A program made the position numbers and the translations under genes. A stretch of 29,214 bases of DNA from JBCBWG01 sp964579305 (GTDB lineage Bacteria > Pseudomonadota > Alphaproteobacteria > Rhizobiales > Hyphomicrobiaceae): NCBI GenBank assembly GCA_964579305.1, contig CAZOGY010000030.1:1-29214 (forward strand). The letters are read 5' to 3'. Numbering within the stretch: position 1 is the stretch's first letter; every line of letters starts with the position of its first letter. Below the pieces are notes generated by a model, which was not told where the DNA came from, did no database searches, and saw nothing but the letters and a program-made list of their open reading frames with translations. Shown one piece after another: positions 1 to 7,544 of this stretch.

Positions 1-21
1 GATCGACCGGCCCAGAGCGAC

Positions 22-52
22 AAAAGGCCCGGCGCGCGGACGCGGCCGGGCC
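22..52 (-). terminator. Intrinsic terminator downstream of mscL
   Basis: Positions 26-33 (GGCCCGGC) and 45-52 (GCCGGGCC) form a perfect 8-bp stem with an 11-nt GC-rich loop that can pair further. Read on the minus strand the stem is followed by TTTT (complement of 22-25), about 27 nt past the mscL stop. The T-run is short, so efficiency is uncertain. Confidence 0.65.
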
Positions 53-78
53 CCCCGATCACTGAAATCGGGTGCGAT

Positions 79-504
79 TTACGCGCGCGATTTCAGGGCG
101 TCGCGGATCTCCTCAAGCAGCAGTTCCTGTCGCGGAGGCTCGACCGGCGCCTCCGGCGCTTCCTCCGCCTTCTTCTTCAGGGTGTTCATGCCTTTGACGA
201 GCAAGAACACCGCCCAGGCGACGATCAGGAAGGAGATCACGTTGTTGATGAAGTTGCCGTACGCGATCACCGGCGCGCCGGCCTCCTTCGCGGCGGCGAG
301 AGAGGCGTATTCATTCTCGCTGAGATTGACGAAAAGATTGGAAAAGTCGATCCCGCCCAGCAACAGGCCGATCGGCGGCATGATGATGTCGTCGACAAGC
401 GATGAGACGATGGTGCCGAAGGCGCCGCCGATGATAATGCCGACAGCCATGTCGACCATGTTGCCCTTGATGGCGAATTCCTTGAATTCGTCGATGATTC
501 CCAT
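79..504 (-). CDS. mscL: Large-conductance mechanosensitive channel MscL
   Basis: A 141-residue inner-membrane channel that opens under membrane tension and releases solutes on hypo-osmotic shock. The N-terminus (MGIIDEFKEFAIKGNMVDMA) and the following glycine-rich first transmembrane helix (VGIIIGGAFGTIVSSLVDDIIMPPIG) are diagnostic. A second helix lies at about residues 85-104 (NFINNVISFLIVAWAVFLLV), and the charged C-terminal helix ends in LLLEEIRDAL. Length is normal for the family. A longer reading frame reaches 630, but the start at 504 is preferred because it gives the conserved N-terminus and has AAGGA upstream. The gene stands alone on the minus strand downstream of an IalB-like gene, with a 177-nt gap that probably holds its promoter. 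Confidence 0.96.
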   Translation of the reverse strand: MGIIDEFKEFAIKGNMVDMAVGIIIGGAFGTIVSSLVDDIIMPPIGLLLGGIDFSNLFVNLSENEYASLAAAKEAGAPVIAYGNFINNVISFLIVAWAVFLLVKGMNTLKKKAEEAPEAPVEPPRQELLLEEIRDALKSRA

Positions 505-681
505 TTCGATGGATCCTTGCTTCGTAATACCCTCTCCCCTCGTTGCTTGCGCTAGGGTGATTTGCTCAGGGAACGAAGAGGAAAGAGGCCCGCAGGTCTG
601 CAATCGGATTTCATCGCCCACGGCCGCCATCCAGGGCCGCCATTAAGGCGGTGCGAGGCGGCGGCCTGATTTTACTTTTCG

Positions 682-1194
682 CTACTGTTCGCTGCAGACT
701 TCTCTGGCGCGGTCGAGGCTCGCCGAGACCCCGCGTAAGGAGATGACGTAATTCGTCGCCGTCCCGCGGCTCGACATCGCGTTGATGCGCATGTCCGCCC
801 CGCGGCGCATCGCCTTGATCAACGCCTGCTCGTCATCGGAATCCTCAATGAAGGCTTCGTTTTCCGAAACATACATGTCCCATTTGTCCGACCCGATGCG
901 CAGGCTCGGCTCCGGTCCGTCGCGGAAATTATAGCCGGCCATCAGGCTCGGCTGTTCGGTCGCCGCGCCGGAAAGCCAGGTGGCGATCAGAAAGAAGACA
1001 TCGCCATGGTTCACCGATTTCGGGGATTTATCCTTCGCTTCGGTGGCGGCGAAACAGACCTTGTCGCCGTCGATCTCCTGCACGAAGACGCTCCAGTCGC
1101 GGAACGTCGCTACGGGTTCGGGTTTTGCGGCCTGCGCGGCGTCGGCGGCGACCGCGGCGGCGGCAAAGGAAAGGGCGGCGATGAAAAAGCGCAT
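682..1194 (-). CDS. IalB-family periplasmic protein (copy 1)
   Basis: A 170-residue protein of the invasion-associated locus B family, named from Bartonella; in free-living relatives its role is unclear. Residues 1-22 form a signal peptide (MRFFIAALSFAAAAVAADAAQA). The mature part shows the family pattern FRDWSVFVQE, an early cysteine in DKVCFAA, the segment ALIKAMRRGADM, and a second cysteine four residues from the C-terminus, so one periplasmic disulphide is likely (inference). The frame is open to 1389, but the start at 1194 has AAGGAG eight bases upstream and gives a proper signal peptide. It is divergent from acnA across 212 bp. A paralogue with the same two-cysteine layout lies at 18309-18824. 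Confidence 0.9.
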   Translation of the reverse strand: MRFFIAALSFAAAAVAADAAQAAKPEPVATFRDWSVFVQEIDGDKVCFAATEAKDKSPKSVNHGDVFFLIATWLSGAATEQPSLMAGYNFRDGPEPSLRIGSDKWDMYVSENEAFIEDSDDEQALIKAMRRGADMRINAMSSRGTATNYVISLRGVSASLDRAREVCSEQ

Positions 1195-1406
1195 CGTCGA
1201 AAACTCCTTATGGGCTGGGCGCTGGAACTCCGGAGAATAAATCGGTTCGCGGTTTACCATATCCTGCACGGAAAGCGAAAATCGATCGTTAATAGGGCGA
1301 AGATTGGGCGGGTCTGCGAGCAGGCGAAAGGGCGAATTGCGCGCCCGAGCGCCATCCGCCATAAGGGGCCGAATTCTCAACAGCTTCATGAAGGAGGCCG
1401 AGCCCC

Positions 1407-4106
1407 ATGATCCCGGGACGCGATTCGCTGAATACGAAGAAAACCCTCACCGCCGCCGGCGAGACCTACGCCTTTTACAGCCTCAAAGCGGCGGAAAGCG
1501 CTATCGGCGACGTCTCGCGCCTGCCCTTTTCGCTGAAGGTGCTCCTGGAAAACCTCCTGCGCTTCGAGGACGACCGGTCCGTGACCGCGGACGACGTCAA
1601 GGCGTTTTCGGACTGGCTCGCCGACGGTCGCACGAGCCGGGAAATCGCCTATCGCCCGGCGCGGGTTCTCATGCAGGATTTCACCGGCGTCCCCGCCGTC
1701 GTCGACCTCGCCGCCATGCGCGACGCCATGAAAGAGCTCGGCCAGGATCCGGAGAAGATCAATCCCCTCGCCCCCGTCGATCTCGTCATCGAACACTCGG
1801 TCATCGTCGATTACTTCGGCGGGCCGAACGCGTTTGAGAAAAACGTCGACCGCGAATATGAGCGCAACGGCGAGCGCTACAAATTCCTGAAATGGGGCCA
1901 GGGCGCGTTCGACAACTTCCGCGTCGTTCCGCCAGGGACCGGCATCTGCCACCAGGTCAACCTCGAGTATTTGAGCCAGGTCGTCTGGTCGCGCCAGATC
2001 GGACCTGATCTTGTGGCCTACCCCGACACCTGCGTTGGCACCGACAGTCACACAACGATGGTCAACGGTTTGGCCGTCCTGGCCTGGGGCGTCGGCGGGA
2101 TCGAGGCCGAAGCCGCAATGCTCGGCCAGCCGATCTCAATGCTGATCCCTGAAGTCATCGGCTTCAAGGTCACGGGCCAGTTGAAGGAAGGCGTCACGGC
2201 GACCGACCTCGTTCTGACGGTCACGCAGATGATCCGCCAGAAAGGCGCCGTCGGCAAATTCGTCGAGTTCTTTGGTCCTGGCCTCGACTCCATGACGCTC
2301 GCCGACCGCGCAACGATCGGCAACATGGCCCCAGAGTACGGCGCGACCTGTGGGTTCTTCCCCATCGACGACGAGACGCTGCGCTATATGAACACCTCAG
2401 CGCGCGCCGAAGAACGCCTTGCCCTCGTCGAAGCTTACGCCAAAGCGCAAGACATGTTCCGGACCGGCGAGAGCGCTGACCCGGTGTTCACAGATACGCT
2501 TGAACTCGACCTTGGCACCGTTGTGCCGTCCATGGCTGGACCCAAGCGACCGGAAGGCCGGATCCCGCTTGACGGCATCAAAACCGGGTTCGCCACCGCG
2601 CTCGCACAGGAATATGCAAGGCCCGGCGAACTCGACAAACGCGTTCCAGTTGAAGGCTCAGACCATGACTTTGGCCATGGCGATGTAGCCATTGCAGCCA
2701 TCACAAGCTGCACAAACACCTCAAACCCGTCGGTGCTGATCGGCGCCGGCCTGCTTGCCCGCAACGCCGTTGAGCGCGGCCTCACGGTCAAGCCTTGGGT
2801 CAAGACCTCATTGGCCCCCGGAAGCCAGGTGGTCGCCGCCTATCTGGCATCAGCCGGCTTACAGCCATATCTCGACGAACTGGGCTTCAACCTCGTTGGA
2901 TTCGGCTGCACGACCTGCATTGGAAACTCTGGCCCGCTGCCGGCCCCGATTTCCAAGGCCGTGAACGAAAACGGTATCGTTGCCGCCGCCGTGCTGTCGG
3001 GCAACCGCAACTTCGAAGGCCGCGTCAGCCCCGACGTTCAGGCCAACTACCTGGCATCGCCACCGCTCGTGGTCGCCTATGCCTTGGCGGGAAGTGTCCA
3101 AAAAGACCTGACCAGCGAACCGCTCGGCACCGACAAGGACGGCCAACCCGTCTTTCTCAAGGACATCTGGCCCTCCAACCAGGAAATCCAGAAGTTCATC
3201 GAAGAAAACATCACACGCGACATGTTCGGCGCGCGCTATGCGTCCGTGTTCGACGGCGATGAGAACTGGCAAGCCGTCGAAGCCGGCGGCGGCCTCACGT
3301 ACAGCTGGGATTCCGGTTCCACCTACGTGCAGCAGCCACCCTACTTCGAAGGTATCAAGGCTGAGCCAGAGCCGGTAACCGACATCACCGAAGCGCGCGT
3401 GCTCGGCATGTTCGGCGACAAGATCACCACCGACCACATCTCACCAGCCGGCGCGATCAAGAAAGAAAGCCCAGCCGGCGATTATCTTCTTGAGCGCCAG
3501 GTCCGCCCGCAGGACTTCAACCAATACGGCACCCGCCGCGGCAACCACGAAGTCATGATGCGCGGCACGTTCGCCAACATCCGCATCAAAAACCAAATGG
3601 TCAAAGAGCCCGACGGCCGCGTTGTTGAGGGCGGCTACACGATCCACTATCCGTCGGGCGAGCGGATGTATATTTTCGACGCGGCCATGCGCTACCAGCA
3701 GGACGGCGTACCGCTCGTGATCGTCGCAGGCGTCGAATACGGTAACGGCTCATCGCGGGATTGGGCCGCGAAGGGCACGAGGCTGCTTGGGGTTCGCGCC
3801 GTCATCGCCGAATCGTTCGAGCGTATTCACCGCTCCAATCTCGTTGGCATGGGCGTGATCCCGTTCACGTTCCTTGGTGACAACTCGGCCCAGACGCTCG
3901 GCATGCGCGGTGACGAAAAAATTACCATCAACGGTATTGCCGATATCGCACCGCGTAAGGAAATGACGGCGACGTTCGAGTTCTTTGACGGCGAGACCAA
4001 AGAGGTGCCGATCCTCTGCCGGATCGATACGCTTGACGAACTTGATTACTACAAGAACGGCGGCATCTTGCACTACGTGCTGCGGAACCTGGCCAAGGCT
4101 GCCTGA
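1407..4106 (+). CDS. acnA: Aconitate hydratase A
   Basis: An 899-residue cytosolic [4Fe-4S] enzyme interconverting citrate and isocitrate in the TCA cycle. The three cluster ligands are visible: Cys435 in TSCTNTSNPS, and Cys501 and Cys504 in GFGCTTCIGNSG, at the same positions as in E. coli AcnA. The early DLVIEHSVIVDYFG and TCVGTDSHTTMVNGL segments and the C-terminal swivelling domain (GVEYGNGSSRDWAAKGT) are intact. The start is set by AAGGAGG nine bases upstream. The gene is followed by a clear terminator and then the DUF1223 gene. The first ~200 codons look richer in GC at third positions (roughly 85% in a hand count) than the last ~125 codons (roughly 75%); see findings. Confidence 0.98.
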   Translation: MIPGRDSLNTKKTLTAAGETYAFYSLKAAESAIGDVSRLPFSLKVLLENLLRFEDDRSVTADDVKAFSDWLADGRTSREIAYRPARVLMQDFTGVPAVVDLAAMRDAMKELGQDPEKINPLAPVDLVIEHSVIVDYFGGPNAFEKNVDREYERNGERYKFLKWGQGAFDNFRVVPPGTGICHQVNLEYLSQVVWSRQIGPDLVAYPDTCVGTDSHTTMVNGLAVLAWGVGGIEAEAAMLGQPISMLIPEVIGFKVTGQLKEGVTATDLVLTVTQMIRQKGAVGKFVEFFGPGLDSMTLADRATIGNMAPEYGATCGFFPIDDETLRYMNTSARAEERLALVEAYAKAQDMFRTGESADPVFTDTLELDLGTVVPSMAGPKRPEGRIPLDGIKTGFATALAQEYARPGELDKRVPVEGSDHDFGHGDVAIAAITSCTNTSNPSVLIGAGLLARNAVERGLTVKPWVKTSLAPGSQVVAAYLASAGLQPYLDELGFNLVGFGCTTCIGNSGPLPAPISKAVNENGIVAAAVLSGNRNFEGRVSPDVQANYLASPPLVVAYALAGSVQKDLTSEPLGTDKDGQPVFLKDIWPSNQEIQKFIEENITRDMFGARYASVFDGDENWQAVEAGGGLTYSWDSGSTYVQQPPYFEGIKAEPEPVTDITEARVLGMFGDKITTDHISPAGAIKKESPAGDYLLERQVRPQDFNQYGTRRGNHEVMMRGTFANIRIKNQMVKEPDGRVVEGGYTIHYPSGERMYIFDAAMRYQQDGVPLVIVAGVEYGNGSSRDWAAKGTRLLGVRAVIAESFERIHRSNLVGMGVIPFTFLGDNSAQTLGMRGDEKITINGIADIAPRKEMTATFEFFDGETKEVPILCRIDTLDELDYYKNGGILHYVLRNLAKAA

Positions 4107-4145
4107 TCTGAGCGGATGTTAGCAAAAAAGCAGGCCAAACACAGA

Positions 4146-4174
4146 GGGCGCTGGCGCTGGCCGGCGCCCTTTTT
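4146..4174 (+). terminator. Rho-independent terminator of acnA
   Basis: GGGCGCTGG (4146-4154) pairs with CCGGCGCCC (4161-4169), with one G-U wobble and a 6-nt loop, followed by TTTTT (4170-4174). It begins 40 nt after the acnA stop. Confidence 0.85.
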
Positions 4175-4224
4175 CGTTGCACGAGAGCTTACGATGAGCA
4201 CCGCGATTACCCATTCGTGACTGG

Positions 4225-4267
4225 CATTTGAGCAGCCACAACCCGATACTTATGCTCAGCTCAAATG
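4225..4267. repeat. 9-bp inverted repeat upstream of the DUF1223 gene
   Basis: CATTTGAGC (4225-4233) is perfectly inverted at GCTCAAATG (4259-4267), with 25 nt between. It ends 19 bp before the start codon at 4287, so it could be an operator or a 5'-UTR hairpin. No known regulator motif was recognised. Confidence 0.5.
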
Positions 4268-4286
4268 ATCGAAACCGAGGTTAATC

Positions 4287-5018
4287 ATGCGGTCCATCGG
4301 ACGCGCAATCACTCTGGCATTGTTTGCCATCGGCGCCGCCGTACCCGCACAGGCGGAGCTGGCCACCAAGCCGGTGGTGGAGCTCTTTACAAGCCAGGGC
4401 TGTTCCTCCTGTCCCCCGGCTGACGAACTGCTTGGCAAGTTGGCCCAGCGCAAAGACATCATCGCGCTGACGTTCAACGTCGACTATTGGGACTATCTTG
4501 GCTGGCGCGATACGCTCGGCAAAGCCGAGTTCTCCGCGCGCCAACGGCGCTATGCCCGCAGCCGCGGCGATGGCGCGGTGTATACGCCGCAAGCGGTCGT
4601 CAATGGCCGCGCCCATACGGTCGGCAGCCACGCGCGCCGGGTTGGCGCCCTGTTGCATCGCGCAGCGACCACAAAAGACATGATCGCACCAAAGCTGAGC
4701 GTGCGACAGAAAAATGGCATGGTTGTCATCAGCGTTTCACAGGCCGGCAAGCCGCTTCCTGATAATGCAACGGTCTACGTCGCAGGGGTTCAGCCGAGTG
4801 TCACGGTACCCATCCGGCGGGGCGAGAACCGCGGACGGACGATCACCTACACGAACGTCGTGCGCAAACTGATGGCGGTTGGCACATGGACCGGAGAAGC
4901 AACCGAGATCCAGGTTGACCCGCGCACGATCATGGCCGGCAAAGTCAGCGCTTGTGCCGTTCTGGTCCAGGCTGGCGACGCTGGTCCCATCTATGCGGCC
5001 GCATGGCTTGACCGTTGA
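4287..5018 (+). CDS. DUF1223 secreted thioredoxin-like protein
   Basis: A 243-residue protein of the DUF1223 family, widespread in alphaproteobacteria and without an established function. Residues 1-23 form a signal peptide (cleavage after AQA), so it should be periplasmic. The mature N-terminus VVELFTSQGCSSCPPADELL carries a CxxC pair (Cys39, Cys42) in a thioredoxin-like context, followed by the family-typical DYWDYLGWRD and YTPQAVVNGR segments; a redox role is inferred. GAGG lies seven bases before the ATG. Location directly after acnA and before DUF2794 fits a conserved order recalled from Hyphomicrobiales. It is monocistronic: terminators lie on both sides. Confidence 0.93.
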   Translation: MRSIGRAITLALFAIGAAVPAQAELATKPVVELFTSQGCSSCPPADELLGKLAQRKDIIALTFNVDYWDYLGWRDTLGKAEFSARQRRYARSRGDGAVYTPQAVVNGRAHTVGSHARRVGALLHRAATTKDMIAPKLSVRQKNGMVVISVSQAGKPLPDNATVYVAGVQPSVTVPIRRGENRGRTITYTNVVRKLMAVGTWTGEATEIQVDPRTIMAGKVSACAVLVQAGDAGPIYAAAWLDR

Positions 5019-5072
5019 CGCGCCACCCCAGAACCAAGAGAGACTGCGTGCAAAGACTGCGTGCGCCAAACA

Positions 5073-5108
5073 AAAAGCGCGGCCCTGGGGGACAGGGGCC
5101 GCGCTTTT
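5073..5108. terminator. Strong bidirectional intrinsic terminator
   Basis: AAAAGCGCGGCCC (5073-5085) is perfectly inverted at GGGCCGCGCTTTT (5096-5108), a 13-bp stem with a 10-nt loop. T-runs occur on either strand, so it can end DUF1223 transcription from the left and any minus-strand transcript arriving from the right, such as the candidate RNA at 5120-5193. Confidence 0.9.
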
Positions 5109-5119
5109 GTCTAAGTCAG

Positions 5120-5193
5120 TTGGCCCGGACCGCGGAGAGCGGCTTGGAGGGGACTTGGGGGGCTGAGGTCCAAGCCTGAACGCCCCGGGCCAA
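5120..5193 (-). ncRNA. Candidate structured small RNA of unassigned family
   Basis: Two nested perfect inverted repeats are present: TTGGCCCGG (5120-5128) with CCGGGCCAA (5185-5193), and GGCTTGGA (5141-5148) with TCCAAGCC (5169-5176). A small hairpin CCGC-GGAGA-GCGG (5130-5142) competes slightly with the inner stem. The minus strand is preferred because the outer stem is followed 11 nt later by the strong terminator at 5073-5108. On that strand the inner loop is very C-rich and includes CCCCTCC, resembling anti-Shine-Dalgarno loops of some alphaproteobacterial sRNAs (inference). It matches no 6S, SRP, tmRNA or RNase P signature that I recognise, and no convincing promoter was seen. Confidence 0.4.
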
Positions 5194-5398
5194 TGTCTGA
5201 TGATGCTTGTATGCGCGCCATTTCAGGCGGCGTTTGGGACGAAGAATGGCCATTATGTGAAGTCTGTTGCGCAATATTGCGCCGTGCGCCAACCGCTCCT
5301 GTTCCAGCACGCCGACAGTACAATACCAAACGCCGCAAGCCCCTTGCACGAACGCTCAAGCCGCGACAGTATGACGGTTCTCTGACAAGGAGGCGACG
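5194..5398. promoter_or_regulatory. Gene-free region before DUF2794 with a 14-bp palindrome
   Basis: This forms the right part of the 380-bp gap between DUF1223 and DUF2794. GCGCAATATTGCGC at 5269-5282 is a perfect 14-bp palindrome, plausible as a dimeric regulator site. It lies 117 bp before the DUF2794 start. A weak promoter-like pair (TTGCAC near 5344, CAGTAT 17 nt later) precedes the gene. AAGGAGG at 5387-5393 is the DUF2794 ribosome-binding site. No convincing coding frame is present. Confidence 0.45.
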
Positions 5399-5800
5399 TT
5401 GAGCGAAGCCGATCCGATAAGTGGGCCGCCGCGGGTGGTCCGGCATCCATCAGCGCCGGACACGCGGCCCGCACAGCCTCAGCCTCAACGGCAGCAGGCC
5501 CCGCGGATTACGGTTTTTGACCGGCGCGAACTCAATGACATCCTCGGCCTTTACGGGCGCAAGGTCGCTGCTGGCGAATGGCGCGATTACGCCATCGACA
5601 TGGGCAAAGAAACCGCAACCTTCTCGGTGTTCCGGCGGGCGAGCGAAATGCCGCTCTACCGCATAGAGAAGACCCCCAAGCTCGCCCGCAAGCAGGGCGC
5701 CTATAGCGTCGTCTCCCAAACCGGGCTGATCTTGAAACGCGGCCACGACCTCAAGCGCGTGATCGCCGTCCTCGATAAGCGCTTGCGCGTTGTCGAATAA
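5399..5800 (+). CDS. DUF2794 domain protein
   Basis: A 133-residue protein of the DUF2794 family, restricted largely to alphaproteobacteria and without known function. The N-terminal ~35 residues are proline- and glutamine-rich and likely disordered. The conserved core begins at RITVFDRRELNDILGLYGRKV and runs through EWRDYAIDMGKETATFSVFRRA to the C-terminus. There is no signal peptide or membrane segment, so it is probably cytosolic. The start is TTG, chosen because a near-perfect AAGGAGG lies five bases upstream and no ATG precedes the conserved core. Its last 11 nt overlap the start of the downstream methyltransferase gene, implying co-transcription. Confidence 0.88.
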   Translation: MSEADPISGPPRVVRHPSAPDTRPAQPQPQRQQAPRITVFDRRELNDILGLYGRKVAAGEWRDYAIDMGKETATFSVFRRASEMPLYRIEKTPKLARKQGAYSVVSQTGLILKRGHDLKRVIAVLDKRLRVVE

Positions 5801-6446
5801 GCCGGCCGACAAAGCGGTCCCAACCAGCCAGGATCAACTCGGTGGGTTGGCGCGCACGACCCAACGCACCTACGAACGCAATGCTGAACGTTATGCCCGC
5901 GAGCGGTCACAGGCTTTCTTTGAGCGCGGATGGATTGATCGCGCCCTGGGAATGATCACGCCCGGCGGACACGTCCTGGATGTCGGATGCGGGGCTGGCA
6001 GACCAATCGCGGCCCACATTTGCGACAGCGGTTATCGCGTTACCGGTATCGACTTTTCACGCGAGATGCTGCGCCTGGTCTCGGAGGCCTTCCCGACCGG
6101 CGATTGGCGCTACGGCGACATGCGCACGCTAGACCTGCCCGAACGCTTTGACGGCATCATCGCTTGGGACAGCTTTTTCCACCTGACCCGCGATGAACAA
6201 CGCAGCACGCTGAAGTTGTTCGCCGCGCACCTGAGACCGGGTGGCGTCCTTCTCGTGACAGTCGGGCCTGACGACGGCGAAGCGATCGGCCAAGTCGGCG
6301 ATGACGCCGTCTACCACGCAAGCCTTGCTCCGGAAGCCTACGGCGCCGTCTGCGATGAGGCCGGCCTAAACGTCATCGCGCATGTCCCCGAGGACCCCGC
6401 TTGCGACGGTCACTCTGTGTTGCTGGCGGTGAAGCCGGCAAGCTAA
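5790..6446 (+). CDS. Class I SAM-dependent methyltransferase
   Basis: A 218-residue cytosolic methyltransferase of unknown substrate. Motif I is VLDVGCGAGRP (about residues 62-72), the acidic ribose-binding residue lies in VTGIDFS (84-90), and the post-I region continues with GDMRTLDLPERFDGIIAWDSFFHL. The shape resembles small-molecule methyltransferases of the Methyltransf_11/25 groups. The start is a TTG inside the last codons of DUF2794 with a poor ribosome-binding site, so translation is probably coupled to the upstream gene; a later start before motif I is possible. It faces the YbhL gene convergently across 70 bp. Confidence 0.85.
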   Translation: MSNKPADKAVPTSQDQLGGLARTTQRTYERNAERYARERSQAFFERGWIDRALGMITPGGHVLDVGCGAGRPIAAHICDSGYRVTGIDFSREMLRLVSEAFPTGDWRYGDMRTLDLPERFDGIIAWDSFFHLTRDEQRSTLKLFAAHLRPGGVLLVTVGPDDGEAIGQVGDDAVYHASLAPEAYGAVCDEAGLNVIAHVPEDPACDGHSVLLAVKPAS

Positions 6447-6466
6447 AGCCTCGTTACCGCCAACGC

Positions 6467-6491
6467 AAAAAGGGCCCGGATTTCCGGGCCC
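6467..6491 (-). terminator. Intrinsic terminator of the YbhL gene
   Basis: GGGCCCGG (6472-6479) pairs with CCGGGCCC (6484-6491) around a 4-nt loop. On the minus strand the stem is followed by TTTTT (complement of 6467-6471), 25 nt after the stop at 6517. On the plus strand there is no T-run, so it serves the minus-strand gene. Confidence 0.85.
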
Positions 6492-6516
6492 CTCGCGTCC
6501 GATCTGTTCAGATCGC

Positions 6517-7293
6517 TTATTCCTGATTGCCAAACAGCGACAGGAGCGACGTGAACAGGTTGATGAAGTTGAGGTACAGGCTGAGCGCACCCATGATGGA
6601 CACTTTCGCCATCAGCTCGGCATTGCCGGCAACTTCGTAATAGGTGTCTTTCAGGCGCTGCGTGTCATAGGCGGTGAGGCCCGAGAACACGAGAACGCCA
6701 ATGCACGAGATCGCAAACTGCAGCGCGCTCGACTGCAGGAAGATGTTCACGATCGCTGCGATCACGATGCCAATCAGGCCCATGAACAGGAAGGTGCCCC
6801 AACCCGACAGGTCTTTCTTGGTCGTGTAGCCATAGACGCTCAGCGCAGCAAAGGCAGCAGCCGTAACGAAGAACACCTGCGCGATCGACTGGCCGGTATA
6901 GACCAGGAAGATCGACGACAGCGATGCACCCATCACCGCGGCGAACGCCCAGAAGCTGATCTGCGCCGTCGCAACGCTCATCGACATGACGCGGAACGAC
7001 AGGAAGAAGACGAAGGCGAGCGGAAGCAACATCACCACCCAGCGTACCGGGCTCAGATAGAACATCCGGCCGGCTTCGGTCAGCATGATGCCGTTACTAA
7101 GCCGTGCAGCCGCTTGCGAAGCGTCCTGCGTCGTCAGGAACGTGAAAAGGGCAAACGCAACCACACCCGTCAGCGCGATGCCGCCGGCCATGTAGTTGTA
7201 AATGCCAAGCATGTACGAGCGCAGGCCTTCATCGACGACGCCTTCGGCGCGCGTTGACGCGGTTGGCTGCGCATAACGGTTATTGTCGACCAT
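6517..7293 (-). CDS. Bax inhibitor-1 family membrane protein (YbhL/YccA type)
   Basis: A 258-residue integral membrane protein of the BI-1/TMBIM family (UPF0005). After a ~25-residue polar N-terminus (MVDNNRYAQP) come about seven hydrophobic helices. The family segment LRSYMLGIYNYMAGGIALTG lies at the first helix, and the C-terminus holds GLTAYDTQRLKDTYYE and SLYLNFINLFTSLLSLFGNQE. Bacterial members are linked to calcium or pH-dependent leak and membrane proteostasis, but the exact role here is unknown. The ATG is preceded by AAGGGG about 12 bases upstream and by a structured leader. It has its own terminator and appears monocistronic. Confidence 0.94.
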   Translation of the reverse strand: MVDNNRYAQPTASTRAEGVVDEGLRSYMLGIYNYMAGGIALTGVVAFALFTFLTTQDASQAAARLSNGIMLTEAGRMFYLSPVRWVVMLLPLAFVFFLSFRVMSMSVATAQISFWAFAAVMGASLSSIFLVYTGQSIAQVFFVTAAAFAALSVYGYTTKKDLSGWGTFLFMGLIGIVIAAIVNIFLQSSALQFAISCIGVLVFSGLTAYDTQRLKDTYYEVAGNAELMAKVSIMGALSLYLNFINLFTSLLSLFGNQE

Positions 7294-7372
7294 CGTTGTT
7301 CAGATCCCCTTGACTGATCCTGCGGATCGTCAGCCGCACACCAGATATGCGGGAACCCCGGGGCACTTTCAA
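7294..7372 (-). promoter_or_regulatory. Structured 5' leader, candidate ybhL RNA motif
   Basis: Upstream of the YbhL gene the minus-strand RNA folds into successive hairpins. GAC-T-GATCC (7312-7320) pairs with GGATC-GTC (7324-7331) with one bulge. CCGCA (7334-7338) pairs with TGCGG (7348-7352). A GC-rich block follows at about 7353-7364 (CCCCGGGG). Comparative genomics has described a 'ybhL leader' motif in front of such genes in Hyphomicrobiales; assignment here rests on gene context and visible structure, not on a covariance search. Confidence 0.5.
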
Positions 7373-7410
7373 GGCATCGCACCGGGTAACCCGACCTGTA
7401 AGCTAGGTAT

Positions 7411-7427
7411 TTGTCGCGAACCGACAA
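7411..7427. repeat. Short inverted repeat TTGTCG-N5-CGACAA
   Basis: A perfect 6-bp inverted repeat with a 5-nt spacer lies 118 bp upstream of the YbhL start, in its probable promoter region. It could be an operator half-site pair; no regulator is recognised. Confidence 0.35.
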
Positions 7428-7544
7428 GCCCTAAATGCCACTCCTAGCCCTACTTCCTTGCACTGCGATTACGAAACCGTTTGCCGCATCCCCAGGCGAC
7501 GCGGCGATTGCACAAACATTAAGCAGCGCACAACACCACGGATA

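Noticed and set aside
182..646. Plus-strand frame of 154 codons over mscL
   Set aside because: It lies opposite the well-supported mscL gene and its translation has no recognisable domain.
5041..5064. Imperfect direct repeat around AGACTGCGTGC
   Set aside because: Too short and isolated to suggest a repeat element; probably local slippage.
5200..5385. 61-codon frame in the DUF1223-DUF2794 gap
   Set aside because: No homology, no ribosome-binding site and no signal features; overlapping frames of similar length exist in the same stretch.
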